From Cercospora beticola (lineage: Eukaryota > Ascomycota > Dothideomycetes > Mycosphaerellales > Mycosphaerellaceae): a stretch of 64,000 nucleotides of DNA. A model generated the notes under the pieces. The model did no database searches and had not been told where the DNA came from. It worked only from the letters and a program-made list of their open reading frames with translations. This document shows, piece by piece, positions 52,713 to 63,195 of the stretch; positions within the stretch are counted from its first letter, which is position 1; every line of letters starts with the position of its first letter. Position numbers and translations under genes: made by a program. The stretch spans positions 434,001-498,000 of the forward strand of contig NC_088936.1 of NCBI RefSeq assembly GCF_033473495.1, in the 5' to 3' direction.

Positions 52713-53372
52713 TGTGCCGCCTTTGCTGTAGCCTGTGGCGGAAACGAACGACGAAGAGGCGCTCTATCCAACTTTCCCAAGAAGACCAGCGAGCTGGCGA
52801 GTAATGCGTGTTGGCGGAAGATGGAGACGAGGCGAGGCTGCAGTGGTGCAAGAAGTAGTCAACAAATGCAGTGAAAATGGGAAAGACGAGCCAGTCTGCA
52901 GCGTACTGGCCGCGGCATCTCATCGTTCTTGCAGACTGTTCCTGATCAGTTGGAAGACATTGGATGTGTTCGGCGAAGGAAGAGCGAGGCGTTGTGTCGC
53001 GTAGGAGATGCCGAACGCAGTCACGACTGCTTCATGAAGGAGGAGCGTATCACTTCATCGAACCTTCCTGTGTAGTGGCCGTGAGCCGGAGTTAGCAACG
53101 TTGAACTGAATTGAGCTCTGGTCAAACAGCAAAGATGGATACGGCACCAAGTTGAATTGTGATACTGTACCATACAACGTGCATACGAGACCTACCACCC
53201 ACAAGTGCCCTCTAAGCAAGCTGTCTTTGATGCTCTCGACTCTGGATATCATGTAGCCTCCCGTGCGCCATCGTCTTGCGCCTCACTATGCTCCACTATC
53301 CATGCTCACTGATCTTCATTACACTGTATGTATCTCTGGCACTTCAACCGAAATTTTCTCGATGCTGGCTCT
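52713..53372. other. gene-free interval
   Basis: 660 bp between two minus-strand genes: promoter of the giant disordered protein gene and 3' UTR of the SEC14 gene. Nothing further is seen. Confidence 0.4.
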
Positions 53373-54557
53373 TTACTGTGGAGCTGGAGCGCCAGTGTGA
53401 GCCTCAGTTCCTGGAACGCGGTCCCCGGCTGGGGCTGGTGCAGCGGTAGTGCCTGCAGGAGGAGCAGCAGCTGGAGCGCCTTCGCCGGTATGCGTCTCGG
53501 TCGCAGGGATCGTGTTGTCGGCGGGCTTGGTCTCTGTCTTCTGCGTCTCCCACTTCGCTGGCTTGGCAAATTGTGCATCGTGCCCTTTATGCATGTCAGC
53601 AATTCATCACCTCAATGAATGTTTCACATTATACTCACATGGACCGGCGTCGCTCAGCTGGCATCCACCAGGGCATTCGCAAGTGCCGCCAAACTCTTTG
53701 GGCAGATTCTCGGCCGGCACCTGTGCCAACAACTCCTTCTGGTAACCTCCACCGAGCACGTGGATCTTCGCAACGGTGACTGGGTCCAAGAAGCGCTTGA
53801 CCACGCCGAAGACACTGCTGAAGCCCCAAGGTGTGTTGATGAGGTACAGCTTTCCGAGTCGCTCAGGGTAGTAGTCTTGGCTGATAGCCGAAGCACGCTG
53901 GACGTATCCGTAAACCTGGTTCATCTTCATCAAACCCACGCCCTTGAAGTCCATAATGGTGCAGCAGGTCTCGAGCAGCTGGCCAGCTTTGCGCGAGCAA
54001 GCGGGCAGACGGGGATCGGCAACCTTCTCGTACTCAACAACGAGGTTCTCCAACATGCGCTCGTCGGTGGTGATTTTCCGCATGGCCTCGAGGTCAATAT
54101 TTCCGTACTTCTCAATGTAAACTGGTCGGCCATCCTTGTCGGTCTTGTGGTAGTATTGTGGGTAGTAGGGCAGCAGTTGCTCCTTCTCCTTGTACTCAAA
54201 TGTCCTCACAAGGTTGTCCACACCACCTCCAAAGGTCTTGCGCCACTCCTCGCTCTTGACAAACCTGTATGTGGTCAGTCAGCTGTATCCCAATGCCAGC
54301 CCTCTCTCTCGTGCTTACATCTCCTTGGTCTGTTGGACATCAAACTTTCTTGCTCTCAAGAATCGCAGGAGGGTCAAAGTATCGAGTCTCTCGGTATACC
54401 CCTCCGACTCCAGCATCATTCGCAGCTGCTCAACCTGGGCATCTTGCTCTTTCGTGGTGTGGCCTGGGTGGCCAGGCTTGTTCTCAGGTGCGGTCGTTGG
54501 GAAGTCGTAGTGATCGTACTGGGGGTTCGGCTCGAAGTGTGGGTTCTCTGCAGCCAT
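53373..54557 (-). CDS. SEC14: Sec14-family phosphatidylinositol/phosphatidylcholine transfer protein
   Basis: Exons 54557-54319, 54264-53639 and 53584-53373, with 54-nt introns (phases 2 and 1), give 358 residues. The CRAL-TRIO N-terminal helices contain LDTLTLLRFLRARKFDVQQT, with intron 1 a few codons later. The lipid-binding domain includes GRPVYIEKYGNIDLEAM, TIMDFKGVGLMKMNQVYGYV, YYPERLGKLYLINTPWGFSS and ENLPKEFGGTCECPGGC, the last being the classic Sec14 gate-to-end motif. It shuttles lipids at the trans-Golgi to sustain secretion. The last exon adds an Ala/Pro/Thr-rich tail with a doubled TETHTGEGAPA / TEAHTGAPAPQ element, not part of the core. Confidence 0.93.
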
Positions 54558-55266
54558 CTTATCGACTTTGGAGCGTCGCTAACGCCTATTTCTCTTTGGC
54601 TTCCTTGGTTGGGGGGAACGTGGACGTGGTCGAGCGGGAAAGTCGTCAGATCGAGGCCGAGATTTGACGATGTCGTGGTCAAAAGAGGGAGAGCGTTGGA
54701 ACAGTGGGAAGTAGGTGAAACCAGGTTGATAGTCCCCTATGACTATGTCGAAAGTCGCAGGTCGGATTTGTTTACGGGGTATGAGGCGGTGGAGGGGAGG
54801 AGTTCACGAGAAATCCACAGTGGCTGAGGCAGGCAAAGGCAGGGTCGTTTCGGGCGCATGGCCGGCCGGATGACGTTCAAAACTGCCGACAACGTGGCGT
54901 TTACCGCCCACCGCGTCGTGCATGTGCCAGAAGCATTGGACAACACCTGAGCAAGTGACGAGGAATACAATTACGGTGAGCAAAATGGTCCCGATTCATG
55001 CGACGCGTCGTAGCAGGAGGTACGCGTCTCCTAGGGCACGACCCATTAAAGTCATCCTACTTTCGCACCCTGCATGTTCTATGTCTTGCCAAGCATTCGT
55101 TACATTGGCATCCACCAGCGGTCTAAGGAGATACAGCTGACTGTCTATTGAAGGTCGTGTCTGCCACCGGCAGTGCCCATTCTGTACATTCTGAGCCTCC
55201 GCGATGCTGCATTGCCCCTCCAATTCCACTGCCTTCCTCAACAACATCCAACGAACTCTTCAGCCA
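54558..55266. other. gene-free interval
   Basis: SEC14 promoter and 3' region of the 2EXR gene. No supported gene is seen. Confidence 0.4.
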
Positions 55267-57171
55267 TCAAGTACCGCCTCCCAGCACGATCTTCGGATCC
55301 ACCGCACCCTCCGCGATTAGCTGCTGCAGAGTCCTCATGACGGGCTTGGGTGGGAACCGATAGTCTCGCTCATGTCCACTCTTGCAGCCCATCTGGAAAC
55401 CCTCCGCGCTCTTGATTTCGTCGACCAACTGCTCCAAGACACTTCCAGCGACCTCATATGGGTCCTCCGACCAACTTCTATGACGTTCCGTTGCAACACC
55501 TTCATGGTCTTCGAGGACTTCCTGCACAAAATCGATTTCGGGGATTTCCTTGGACTCGAATGTGAGCTGACACTCGGCAGGGATGCGTTCGAGAATGTTT
55601 TTCAGCATGAGCTTCTTGTGGGGGTTGACGTCCTGCAGGCGCGCCGACTCGACAAAGCAGATACGAAGATGCTTGAGAGTCGTCAACTTTTGCAGCTGCT
55701 GCCAATGCACGCGATCGATCCAGGCATTGTTTTGTTCGCCATCAGCGCGGAAGTCCACGACCAGGGTCACTGATGCCAAGAGGGGTAACTTGCTGTTGGG
55801 AAGGAGTTGCGTGTCGATACATGGATAAGTCGAGACCTCAATTGCAGCAGCCACACAGACTGTGTTCTCGCGATAGAGTATACTCTTGGCTTCTTTGTAG
55901 ATGTCCTTGGATACTTGAAGAATCTCGAGCTCGCTTCCGGACTCAACGAGGCGTTCCCTTGAGGGTTTGCATCCGCTAGGGGTTTCCAGACGTGAAAGAA
56001 GGATGAAACCAGTTGGTGCGAGCAATTCGACGTAGACTCGATTACGGAGCTCGGCAGGTAGATCCATGAAGCGAAAGTAAGTCTCTTCTTCACCGGTCAA
56101 GTCTTCGTATATGAGCAGATCTGTGTTCTGCCCATCTGCCGTATCGTCGCACTCGTCCATGCACTCTTCGCCGTCATAGTGGTCTGCTTCTGCAGCTTCC
56201 ATGGAGTCCAACTCGCCGCGGCGAAACTGATCATCGATGTTGCGAAAAGCTCTGAGTACGCTGTTTGTGAGTTCAGTGATGTTGTACAGTGTCGACCAGC
56301 TCAGCGTGTCCCTTATGGTTTCGTCCAGGTCAGAAGGAGATGTGCGAGCATACATCTTGCCAATGATGATTTTCGCCAGCACGTAAGCGCCTTGCTCGTA
56401 ATGTATGAAACCGTCATCCAGCAGCTTCCATTTGAGGGTGTCGCCGTAATGCTGGATGCGTGGGTGAGAGCGAGGAATCTTGTAGTCCATGGCGCGGAAA
56501 TTCTTGATCCTCTCGTCAATGTCTTCCTCATCATCTGTTGCATCCGCTGCGTCTGCTGCGCCTGTTGCATCTGGTTCCGTGTCGGCACTTGGGGTGGGTG
56601 AAGGAGCATCTGGTGCATCCCTGTCGACAAGTCCGCCGAAGACCGACTCAATAAATGCAAGGACTTCTGGATCTGCGTTGCGAAGACTCCGCTCCAACAC
56701 CCAAGCTTGTGTGCTGCTCTTGAGATGTCCCTTCAGCGCTATGTCTGCCGCAGCGTCCTTCGCAGCGAAAGGCGAGGCTTTCGACTTCCCAAAGCGCCGA
56801 AGAGCTCTGATGAGGAGGCCTTGTGCCGCATCATCCTGCACTTCACCGCGTGGTGCGGCGACTGGAAACTGAACCGTTTTGCCCCAAACTCTGTTCTTGC
56901 CAAATCCGACTACCGGTCCTGACGTGATCGACGTGGAAGCACTCGAGGTGGCGGGCGGCGGGTTGGCGGTGGGTTGTGCGGAGACCGGAAACTGGATTGA
57001 TTTGCCGAGAACGCTGCTCTTGCCAAACGCCGCGGGCTGAGACGATGTGGTTGGCGTGGAAGGACTGGATGTCACGCGCGAGGAAGTGGCCGCCGAGAAG
57101 CTAGTGAAAGGAGATGTCTCGCCTGGAGCGGACAGCAGCGCTGGTGGTGCGCCCGTGAACTCGAACCGCAT
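55267..57171 (-). CDS. 2EXR-domain protein
   Basis: A single exon of 634 residues from the first ATG (MRFEFTGAPPALL). The N-terminal 110 residues are Ser/Thr/Pro-rich and contain an internal duplication: FGKSSVLGKSIQFPV (49-63) and FGKNRVWGKTVQFPV (90-104). An acidic stretch ends near 220. A helical middle region follows. Near residues 366-390 comes the 2EXR/F-box-like signature YFRFMDLPAELRNRVYVELL, followed by a beta-rich C-terminal region (LEILQVSKDIYKEAKSILY, then ENTVCVAA). Such proteins are numerous in filamentous ascomycetes; their partners are unknown. The frame is open upstream of the ATG but offers only near-cognate starts. Confidence 0.7.
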   Translation of the reverse strand: MRFEFTGAPPALLSAPGETSPFTSFSAATSSRVTSSPSTPTTSSQPAAFGKSSVLGKSIQFPVSAQPTANPPPATSSASTSITSGPVVGFGKNRVWGKTVQFPVAAPRGEVQDDAAQGLLIRALRRFGKSKASPFAAKDAAADIALKGHLKSSTQAWVLERSLRNADPEVLAFIESVFGGLVDRDAPDAPSPTPSADTEPDATGAADAADATDDEEDIDERIKNFRAMDYKIPRSHPRIQHYGDTLKWKLLDDGFIHYEQGAYVLAKIIIGKMYARTSPSDLDETIRDTLSWSTLYNITELTNSVLRAFRNIDDQFRRGELDSMEAAEADHYDGEECMDECDDTADGQNTDLLIYEDLTGEEETYFRFMDLPAELRNRVYVELLAPTGFILLSRLETPSGCKPSRERLVESGSELEILQVSKDIYKEAKSILYRENTVCVAAAIEVSTYPCIDTQLLPNSKLPLLASVTLVVDFRADGEQNNAWIDRVHWQQLQKLTTLKHLRICFVESARLQDVNPHKKLMLKNILERIPAECQLTFESKEIPEIDFVQEVLEDHEGVATERHRSWSEDPYEVAGSVLEQLVDEIKSAEGFQMGCKSGHERDYRFPPKPVMRTLQQLIAEGAVDPKIVLGGGT

Positions 57172-57508
57172 CTTGGATGTGATGCAGTGCGATGACTGGG
57201 AAAGTAGCAACAGACAAGAACGACGCTGCTGATATGTCCTCCGCGCAGGTGGCTGTTCACCCGCTAAGCCTAAAAGGGACTCACAGAAGTGAATGTCTTC
57301 GAGTCGGCGTTGATGGTCGCGGAAAGCACTCGCGCTTTCGTTCAGATCGGCGACAGCCGTAGTCTGTTTAGGAAAGAAGACTGGCCAAGGCGCAGTACCG
57401 AGTGGGTGACCAAAGCAGCGCAGCGGAAGTAAATCATGCTCAGGACATTTCAATACCGAAGCTTTGCTACTGATGTCGGCCAAAACTTACAACTGAGGTC
57501 AAAGCATA

Positions 57509-58465
57509 TCATGTCTCAGCCGACTCGCCGTTGCCCAGCTTCCCAGCCGCTGAGGCTTCTTTTGGAATGACCTTTAGAGAAAAGTCGACATGCTTGACGC
57601 CCTGATGAATGCTCGAAGAGCTGATGATGTCGATGTCGTCGCAGACGTAGTCCGCCACATTCTCCTCAGTCAGTCCTCCAGAGACTTCCACCAGAGCGCG
57701 CGCATTGACGCCTCTGCCCCATTTGTCCTTGAGGTTCTTTGATGCCACGCGTACACCTTCCGGCGTGAAATTGTCAAGCATGACCACATCCGCGCCCGCC
57801 TCAATCGCCGTATTTGCTTCCTCTTCAGATTGGCATTCGACCTCTACTTTAACAGCAAAGCCACCCGCCGCCTTCGCAGCCGCCACTGCTGTCGGTATTG
57901 AGCCTCCGCATGCCCAGATGTGGTTGTCCTTCAGCATAGTCATGGTGCTGAGATCGTGTCTGTGCTGGTCGCATCCTCCCACTAGCATGCCATATTTCTC
58001 CACCAATCTGAAGCCCGGCGTGGTCTTGCGCGTGCCCGCCAGGATGTTCTTGTATCCAGCTTTCCGAAGAAGTTGCAGCAGCGAGTGTGACTTTGATGCC
58101 ACGCCTGAGCATCTTGAGAGCAAGTTCAATGCTACACGCTCGCCCAGCAAGACGCAACGTACTGGACCTCTGACAGTTGCGACATGCTGTTTCTTCTCCT
58201 TGCCTACCTCATCGCCCTCTTTCACAAACCACTCTACTGTGCAGTCGAGCTGCTTGAACACCTCGTCGAAGAATGGCACACCGGCCACGATGCCCGGGCT
58301 CTTCGCAAGCAGACGAGCTTCTGCTGGGCCATCGCCAACCACGAAGCCGCCATAATCGAAGCTCGGCGTATCTTCCTCAAGCCAGAGGGCAATGGACTTT
58401 CTCCATGACGGCGGCAGCAGGTGAGCGGGGTTGCCGTGAATCGGTGCGCCTTCCGTGATGGGCAT
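57509..58465 (-). CDS. BNA6: nicotinate-nucleotide pyrophosphorylase (quinolinate phosphoribosyltransferase)
   Basis: A single exon of 318 residues, within the usual length range. Converts quinolinate and PRPP to nicotinate mononucleotide, CO2 and pyrophosphate in de novo NAD synthesis. Family blocks are intact: [36 protein letters not shown] (substrate-binding Arg/Lys), [41 protein letters not shown] and [11 protein letters not shown]. The ATG at 58465 begins [18 protein letters not shown], typical of fungal orthologues. It sits 3' to 5' with the 2EXR gene, 337 bp apart. Confidence 0.95.
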   Translation of the reverse strand: MPITEGAPIHGNPAHLLPPSWRKSIALWLEEDTPSFDYGGFVVGDGPAEARLLAKSPGIVAGVPFFDEVFKQLDCTVEWFVKEGDEVGKEKKQHVATVRGPVRCVLLGERVALNLLSRCSGVASKSHSLLQLLRKAGYKNILAGTRKTTPGFRLVEKYGMLVGGCDQHRHDLSTMTMLKDNHIWACGGSIPTAVAAAKAAGGFAVKVEVECQSEEEANTAIEAGADVVMLDNFTPEGVRVASKNLKDKWGRGVNARALVEVSGGLTEENVADYVCDDIDIISSSSIHQGVKHVDFSLKVIPKEASAAGKLGNGESAET

Positions 58466-58996
58466 GTTGGATGACTGTGAAGCCGAGTTGCTTTGCAGGC
58501 TCTGGGAGGAGAACTGGGAAACGAATGGAGCTTGAAATAATTCCTCTCACCTACTGTCTGGCTTTCATGTGAAAGCACGACTCATAAACTCTGTTGTGGC
58601 CGCCGATGTCGTCGTTCGGAAGAAGCACTCGGGCCGTGAGTTTGGTAGCCTGAGACATGAAACGTGAAGTAAGAGTGGTACCCTGTAGAGCAAAAGTCGC
58701 GGCTTCATTCACCAACCTCTTTCCACGAACGCTGTGGCACTTCTTCTTACGACTTTCGCGTGCAGCGAGCAAAGCACATGCATTGTCGTCGATAAAGATC
58801 TGCGAGTAGGGAAGTCAGCTTTGGCTGTGATGTAGAGCACGGAGAACATCGGCCTCGCAGGCGAATGCTATCTGCAGATGAGCTAGGAGGTACTGTAGTT
58901 CTGCTGCAGGATTCACTGACAAGCCGGTTTTCTAACTAATTTGAAGGGTGAAGACACTGACTGACAGATTCACAATTGTATACCGCCCAGGCCAGC
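58466..58996. other. divergent promoter region
   Basis: 530 bp between BNA6 (minus) and the HET gene (plus). No supported gene is seen. A CTGACTGACAG near 58959 could be the end of a leader intron. Confidence 0.4.
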
Positions 58997-60898
58997 ATGT
59001 CTGGCAGGCCGGATGACTCTCCTTCAACCGCCACAAGCTACCACTACTACCCGCTCGACGCTACGATCAATGAAGTGCGCCTACTGAAACTCTCAAGACC
59101 ATCTCCCGCTGCCACTTGGAGCGACATCTCTCTTTCGCTTGTGACAGTACCTCTGCACGATGCTCCAGCCTTCTCCGCAATCAGCTATGTCTGGGGCGAT
59201 CAAACCCGCGTCCAGCACAAATTGCTCGATGGGATGAGCGTGCTTCTTCTAGAGACGGCAGTAGAGGCTGTGCAACATATGTTCACTGCATCCTTCCTTG
59301 AATCGGAGGATCTAACATGCTTCATCTGGATTGATGCTGTGTGCATCAATCTCAGCGACAGACAGGAGAGAGCACAGCAGGTCCTGCTCATGTCTGATAT
59401 CTACTCGACGGCAGTACAAGTGCTGGCTTTCCTCGGACTATCGTTTAATGGCCACCAAGAGATCATGACAGGAATTGCGGCTGCAGCAGAGGCGCTTCGA
59501 CAAGCAGCAGGCTCGCGCGCACAACTTGACAAGCTGCTTGACTACGACACAGCTTTGCCAGTGACAGATTATTTGCGCGACCTACCTAGAGCTTCGCTCG
59601 CCGAATTCTATTCTAGCCCCTGGTTCAGAAGACTGTGGATCCTTCAAGAAGCTGCGCTAGCGAAGACAGCACTTGCTTTCTATGGCAAACAAAATATCCC
59701 GCTGACGGATGCCATAATGGTGGCGCGTGCGCTGGTCAAAGTAGAGAGACACAGTGGTAGCTTCGAGATCAACAGAGACGCCCTTTCACGAGGCATTAGC
59801 CGATGCAAGACGCTCTACAACCTTCGAGTGTGGCATGCTTGCAAACTGAACCTTGCGCACGAAGGTGGATGCCGGAAAGGTCTTTGCTATGATGGACTGC
59901 CAATGACATACCTGCTCGAGGTCACGCACAGCCACGCAAATTCCGAAATGCGAGACAAAGTCTATGCGGTCCTTGGACTTGCACACACGTCTGTGAGTCA
60001 GGAACTCCAGCCCAACTATGATTTGCCGCTTCAAAGTGTCTACATACAAGCTACGAGGACAGCCTTCTCGCAAGACAAGTCTTACGAAATCATGCGATGG
60101 GCGAGAACCTGTGGTAACAGACCTGATAGCTGGTATCGCGACAATAATTGGCCGACTTGGTCGCCGCTTTGGCAAGATGCTTATGACCGATTGAAGAACC
60201 CGTCTGGACTGCCTTGGTGGACATTTCGAGCTTCGAGAAATGGCGCGCCCAAATTTCTCGAAACAGACCTCACTGATCCGATACTCCGCTGTCAAGGCGT
60301 CTTCCTGGATGTCGTAGATCAAGTGTCTGAGCTCTTACTAAACGGGACGGCCGAGGAGGACGGCGACCTCGCCATCAAAAAGCTTGCAATTGCTATACAG
60401 TATGCGTTGCCACGCGCAAGGACAGCATTGGGCGTTCACTCAGGACAAACGCCTCTCATGGCTCTCGCGGCAACTCTTGCTGCGGGAGCACTGCAAACCA
60501 GCAACGAAAGCCGTCTTCTGGTCGAGGCAGAAGATGATCTAGCCGGCACAGCAAATCGACTTGCCGAGATGACCAGCGTCAGCTTGACTCGGAACGCCGA
60601 AGGCACTGGCGCTGGTCAGAGCGTGAAATATTTGTACCACTTCAAGTTTCACAGTTGTTTTCGCAAGATCTTCTTCACTAGAGCAGGCTATATGGGGCTT
60701 GGGTCGCAGCATCTACAGATCGGTGACTTGCTCTTCTTGCCGCTCGGCAATAGTGTCCCATGGATACTAAGAGAGGAGGGCGATCATTACCTCTTCATAG
60801 GCGTTTGCTACGTGCATGGCATAATGCAAGGCGAATTGGCCGACGAAATGAGTCAACAGAATTCCAAACATCAACCTCAGTGGGTCAATATACATTGA
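58997..60898 (+). CDS. HET-domain protein (heterokaryon-incompatibility type)
   Basis: A single exon of 633 residues from ATG 58997. The N-terminal half carries the three HET blocks: APAFSAISYVWGD; LTCFIWIDAVCINLSDRQER; and SPWFRRLWILQEAALAK. The central part reads SEMRDKVYAVLGLAH, also usual in this family. The C-terminal half lacks a NACHT or repeat domain. It ends in a conserved FFTRAGYMGLGSQHLQIGDL block typical of stand-alone HET proteins. No frame damage is seen. The family triggers cell death in non-self recognition; many members have unknown roles. The stop lies 26 bp from the stop of the converging phosphatase gene. Confidence 0.9.
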   Translation: MSGRPDDSPSTATSYHYYPLDATINEVRLLKLSRPSPAATWSDISLSLVTVPLHDAPAFSAISYVWGDQTRVQHKLLDGMSVLLLETAVEAVQHMFTASFLESEDLTCFIWIDAVCINLSDRQERAQQVLLMSDIYSTAVQVLAFLGLSFNGHQEIMTGIAAAAEALRQAAGSRAQLDKLLDYDTALPVTDYLRDLPRASLAEFYSSPWFRRLWILQEAALAKTALAFYGKQNIPLTDAIMVARALVKVERHSGSFEINRDALSRGISRCKTLYNLRVWHACKLNLAHEGGCRKGLCYDGLPMTYLLEVTHSHANSEMRDKVYAVLGLAHTSVSQELQPNYDLPLQSVYIQATRTAFSQDKSYEIMRWARTCGNRPDSWYRDNNWPTWSPLWQDAYDRLKNPSGLPWWTFRASRNGAPKFLETDLTDPILRCQGVFLDVVDQVSELLLNGTAEEDGDLAIKKLAIAIQYALPRARTALGVHSGQTPLMALAATLAAGALQTSNESRLLVEAEDDLAGTANRLAEMTSVSLTRNAEGTGAGQSVKYLYHFKFHSCFRKIFFTRAGYMGLGSQHLQIGDLLFLPLGNSVPWILREEGDHYLFIGVCYVHGIMQGELADEMSQQNSKHQPQWVNIH

Positions 60899-60924
60899 AC
60901 GGTGGCGCTCGCAGTCCGTTCATG

Positions 60925-61761
60925 CTATCTCAAAACTTGCAGCTTCGCTTCCATTTCGAACGGCCGATACAAGGTTTTCTTCTGCCACCAACTCAGCTTT
61001 TCCGAATCGTTGCAGTACTGATTACTTTGCACCAAGACGGCGCCGACTAGGAATTTCGCATTCCAATGCGTATGGCCAAAGATCCAGTCTGTGACCTGCT
61101 CAGTCCCTTTCCAGCTCGCCATTTGCTCGAGAGCATTACTGTAGAAGCATTGACTGACATCACTGTTCGTATGAGCAGGATGCGAAGTCTTCTCGAAGGC
61201 CGGTGCGTAATGCGTGACAACGATGACTCTCCGGTTTCTCGATTCCTCTGACATTTCGGCGAGGGTGGTCTGGAGCCATTCCACATCGTATTCATGTTCA
61301 GCATTGTGATCTCGAACTCTCCAGTCCTTGATACAATTGAAGTCGTTGGTCAGTCTGGTGTAGTCTGGGGCGATATAGGAGTGGAGTGTGCAGCCCAAGA
61401 TCGTTGTGCTCGAGCTGGGAATGTCGAATCTTGTCCGATTGAGAAAATGTAGCTTGCCGCCCATGACCTCGTCTTCGACAAGATTCTGTGCTATGGCAAG
61501 ACCTTCTTCGCGGCTGCTACCATAAAACTCGTGGTTGCCAGCGATGAGCAAGACTTTGTCAAATTGAGAGCATTGTTTGGCAAGAAAAGCTCGATACAGT
61601 GCTTCATCGCAGAAACGTCCAACGTCGCCTGCGAAAAGGAGAATCGGCGCGGCTTTGGTGATCTCAAAGTCGTACTTCACGCGTTCGAGGTGGAGGTCTG
61701 ACATGAATTGCACGGTCGGCGCCGCATCTTGCGAGTGCGGTTTGCGGCTTCGCGCGAGCAT
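60925..61761 (-). CDS. calcineurin-like metallophosphoesterase
   Basis: A single exon of 278 residues. All five metal-binding motifs are present in order: SDLHLE (residues 21-26), FAGDVGRF, IAGNHEFYG, VVTHYAP and FGHTHWN. The family hydrolyses phosphodiesters or phosphomonoesters at a binuclear metal site. The lack of signal peptide or membrane segment points to a cytosolic enzyme; the substrate is not deducible. Comparable fungal proteins are annotated as Ser/Thr phosphatase-like. Confidence 0.9.
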   Translation of the reverse strand: MLARSRKPHSQDAAPTVQFMSDLHLERVKYDFEITKAAPILLFAGDVGRFCDEALYRAFLAKQCSQFDKVLLIAGNHEFYGSSREEGLAIAQNLVEDEVMGGKLHFLNRTRFDIPSSSTTILGCTLHSYIAPDYTRLTNDFNCIKDWRVRDHNAEHEYDVEWLQTTLAEMSEESRNRRVIVVTHYAPAFEKTSHPAHTNSDVSQCFYSNALEQMASWKGTEQVTDWIFGHTHWNAKFLVGAVLVQSNQYCNDSEKLSWWQKKTLYRPFEMEAKLQVLR

Positions 61762-63195
61762 TGTGTTTTGTGCCCAGGGCTACAGGTACTGCTTCGAGAC
61801 GCTTCTTAATTATAGCGGCCTATATGTGTCAGAATGCAAGACACGCTTCAGCTGAAGTTGTGAGGTTGGGATAACATAATTCTAGATCAGCCACAGCCAC
61901 AAGCGCGAAGCACAAGACCCTGTTTCTCGCATTCATCGGGGCTTGGGGCTGAGCTGGTATACATGCTAGCAGTTCTGCCCAGGCCGGTCCGTAGACACAA
62001 GTTCGAAGACAACTTTGTGCTTATCATGCGTTTGATGTTGTTGGAAAGACGCGGTGGACGCGTTCAGCTTCCAAGAGCGAGGGCTTGGCGTAAGTGATTG
62101 CGCTAAACCGCGTCGGGCCGCAGCTTCCAAGTGAAGCTCAGAGCGACACTCCTGATCCCACAGCCCCTCATCCCGTCAAGCCTATGTCCTGCGTGCGCAG
62201 AACGGCATATCCAGGCCTCCAGCGTCCGAGAAGAATTTCATCCGATCTTGCTTCGCGAAGCGGCCATCTACCGGAGCCCTCTCGTTGCCATGTCTGCGAT
62301 TTTTCCGATCTGCATGTAAATGCGAGAGAGACTTTCCAGAATGGCTGTGCTGGCAAGAGATGTCTGCAGATCTCAAGATGAGGTGGGCAAGAGATGGATA
62401 CGAGATGGCATAGCATCGAGCATGATGCGTGGAAGCCTTCGGGCATGGCCACGAGTTCGGCCTCCACAGGCAAGAAAGTGGATTGGGTTCATCTAGTGCA
62501 ACGATGGGCATCTCTGACAGATTGCTTCAAAAGATTGTACTCGAGGTTGATATCTGACAGCACCCAGGCGTCCAGCCGTGCGGAGAGGAGTGCGCAGTGG
62601 AAGCGCAGAGTCGGCTCACGGTGAGAATTGCAAATTCCATGCACTTCCCTGCCGCGCTCCACCGAGGCTCAGCCATGTTATGGGACACCACAGTCTTTTC
62701 TCTCAAAAATTTTCAACTTCAGTTGTAGCAACGCGGGCGCCTGCGAGGGCTCAGAGCTCGCGAAGCGTGCAGAGTCTCATGCAAAGGCTCTTGCCAAGAC
62801 CTTCACTTAAGGACCATCTTCGCCCACCACAGGCGCACCACAATAATCACCCCCAGCCTCTCCGACAATCTCAAGAATGCCATTACTGGCGCGTCGTCAC
62901 TCTCAATACCCTCCAACATCCTCTATTGCGCGAGAGCTGGCGGGCACGACAATTACTTCGCACAATAGGATCCTCACTTGCACAAGCACAATACGGCTAT
63001 TGTCACATGAAACTTCACATTGTCCTTAAGTTAATCAATAGTGAAGGTTCTTCCTATTGTGAATGAGAACCATAAGAGGGCCAACTTTCTCTTCCATTTC
63101 TTCTCTTCTTTGCTAACATTGACGATCACGTACTGCCCCTTCACACCACTTTTGAGACCTTGCTTCCACTTTCTCACACCCATACCAGCCATCCA
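61762..63195. other. 1.4-kb gene-free interval
   Basis: No supported gene on either strand. It contains the promoter of the phosphatase gene (left end) and of the right-edge gene (right end). Confidence 0.4.

Noticed and set aside
53619..54827. 402-codon plus-strand frame opposite SEC14
   Set aside because: It is the antisense shadow of the SEC14 coding exons.
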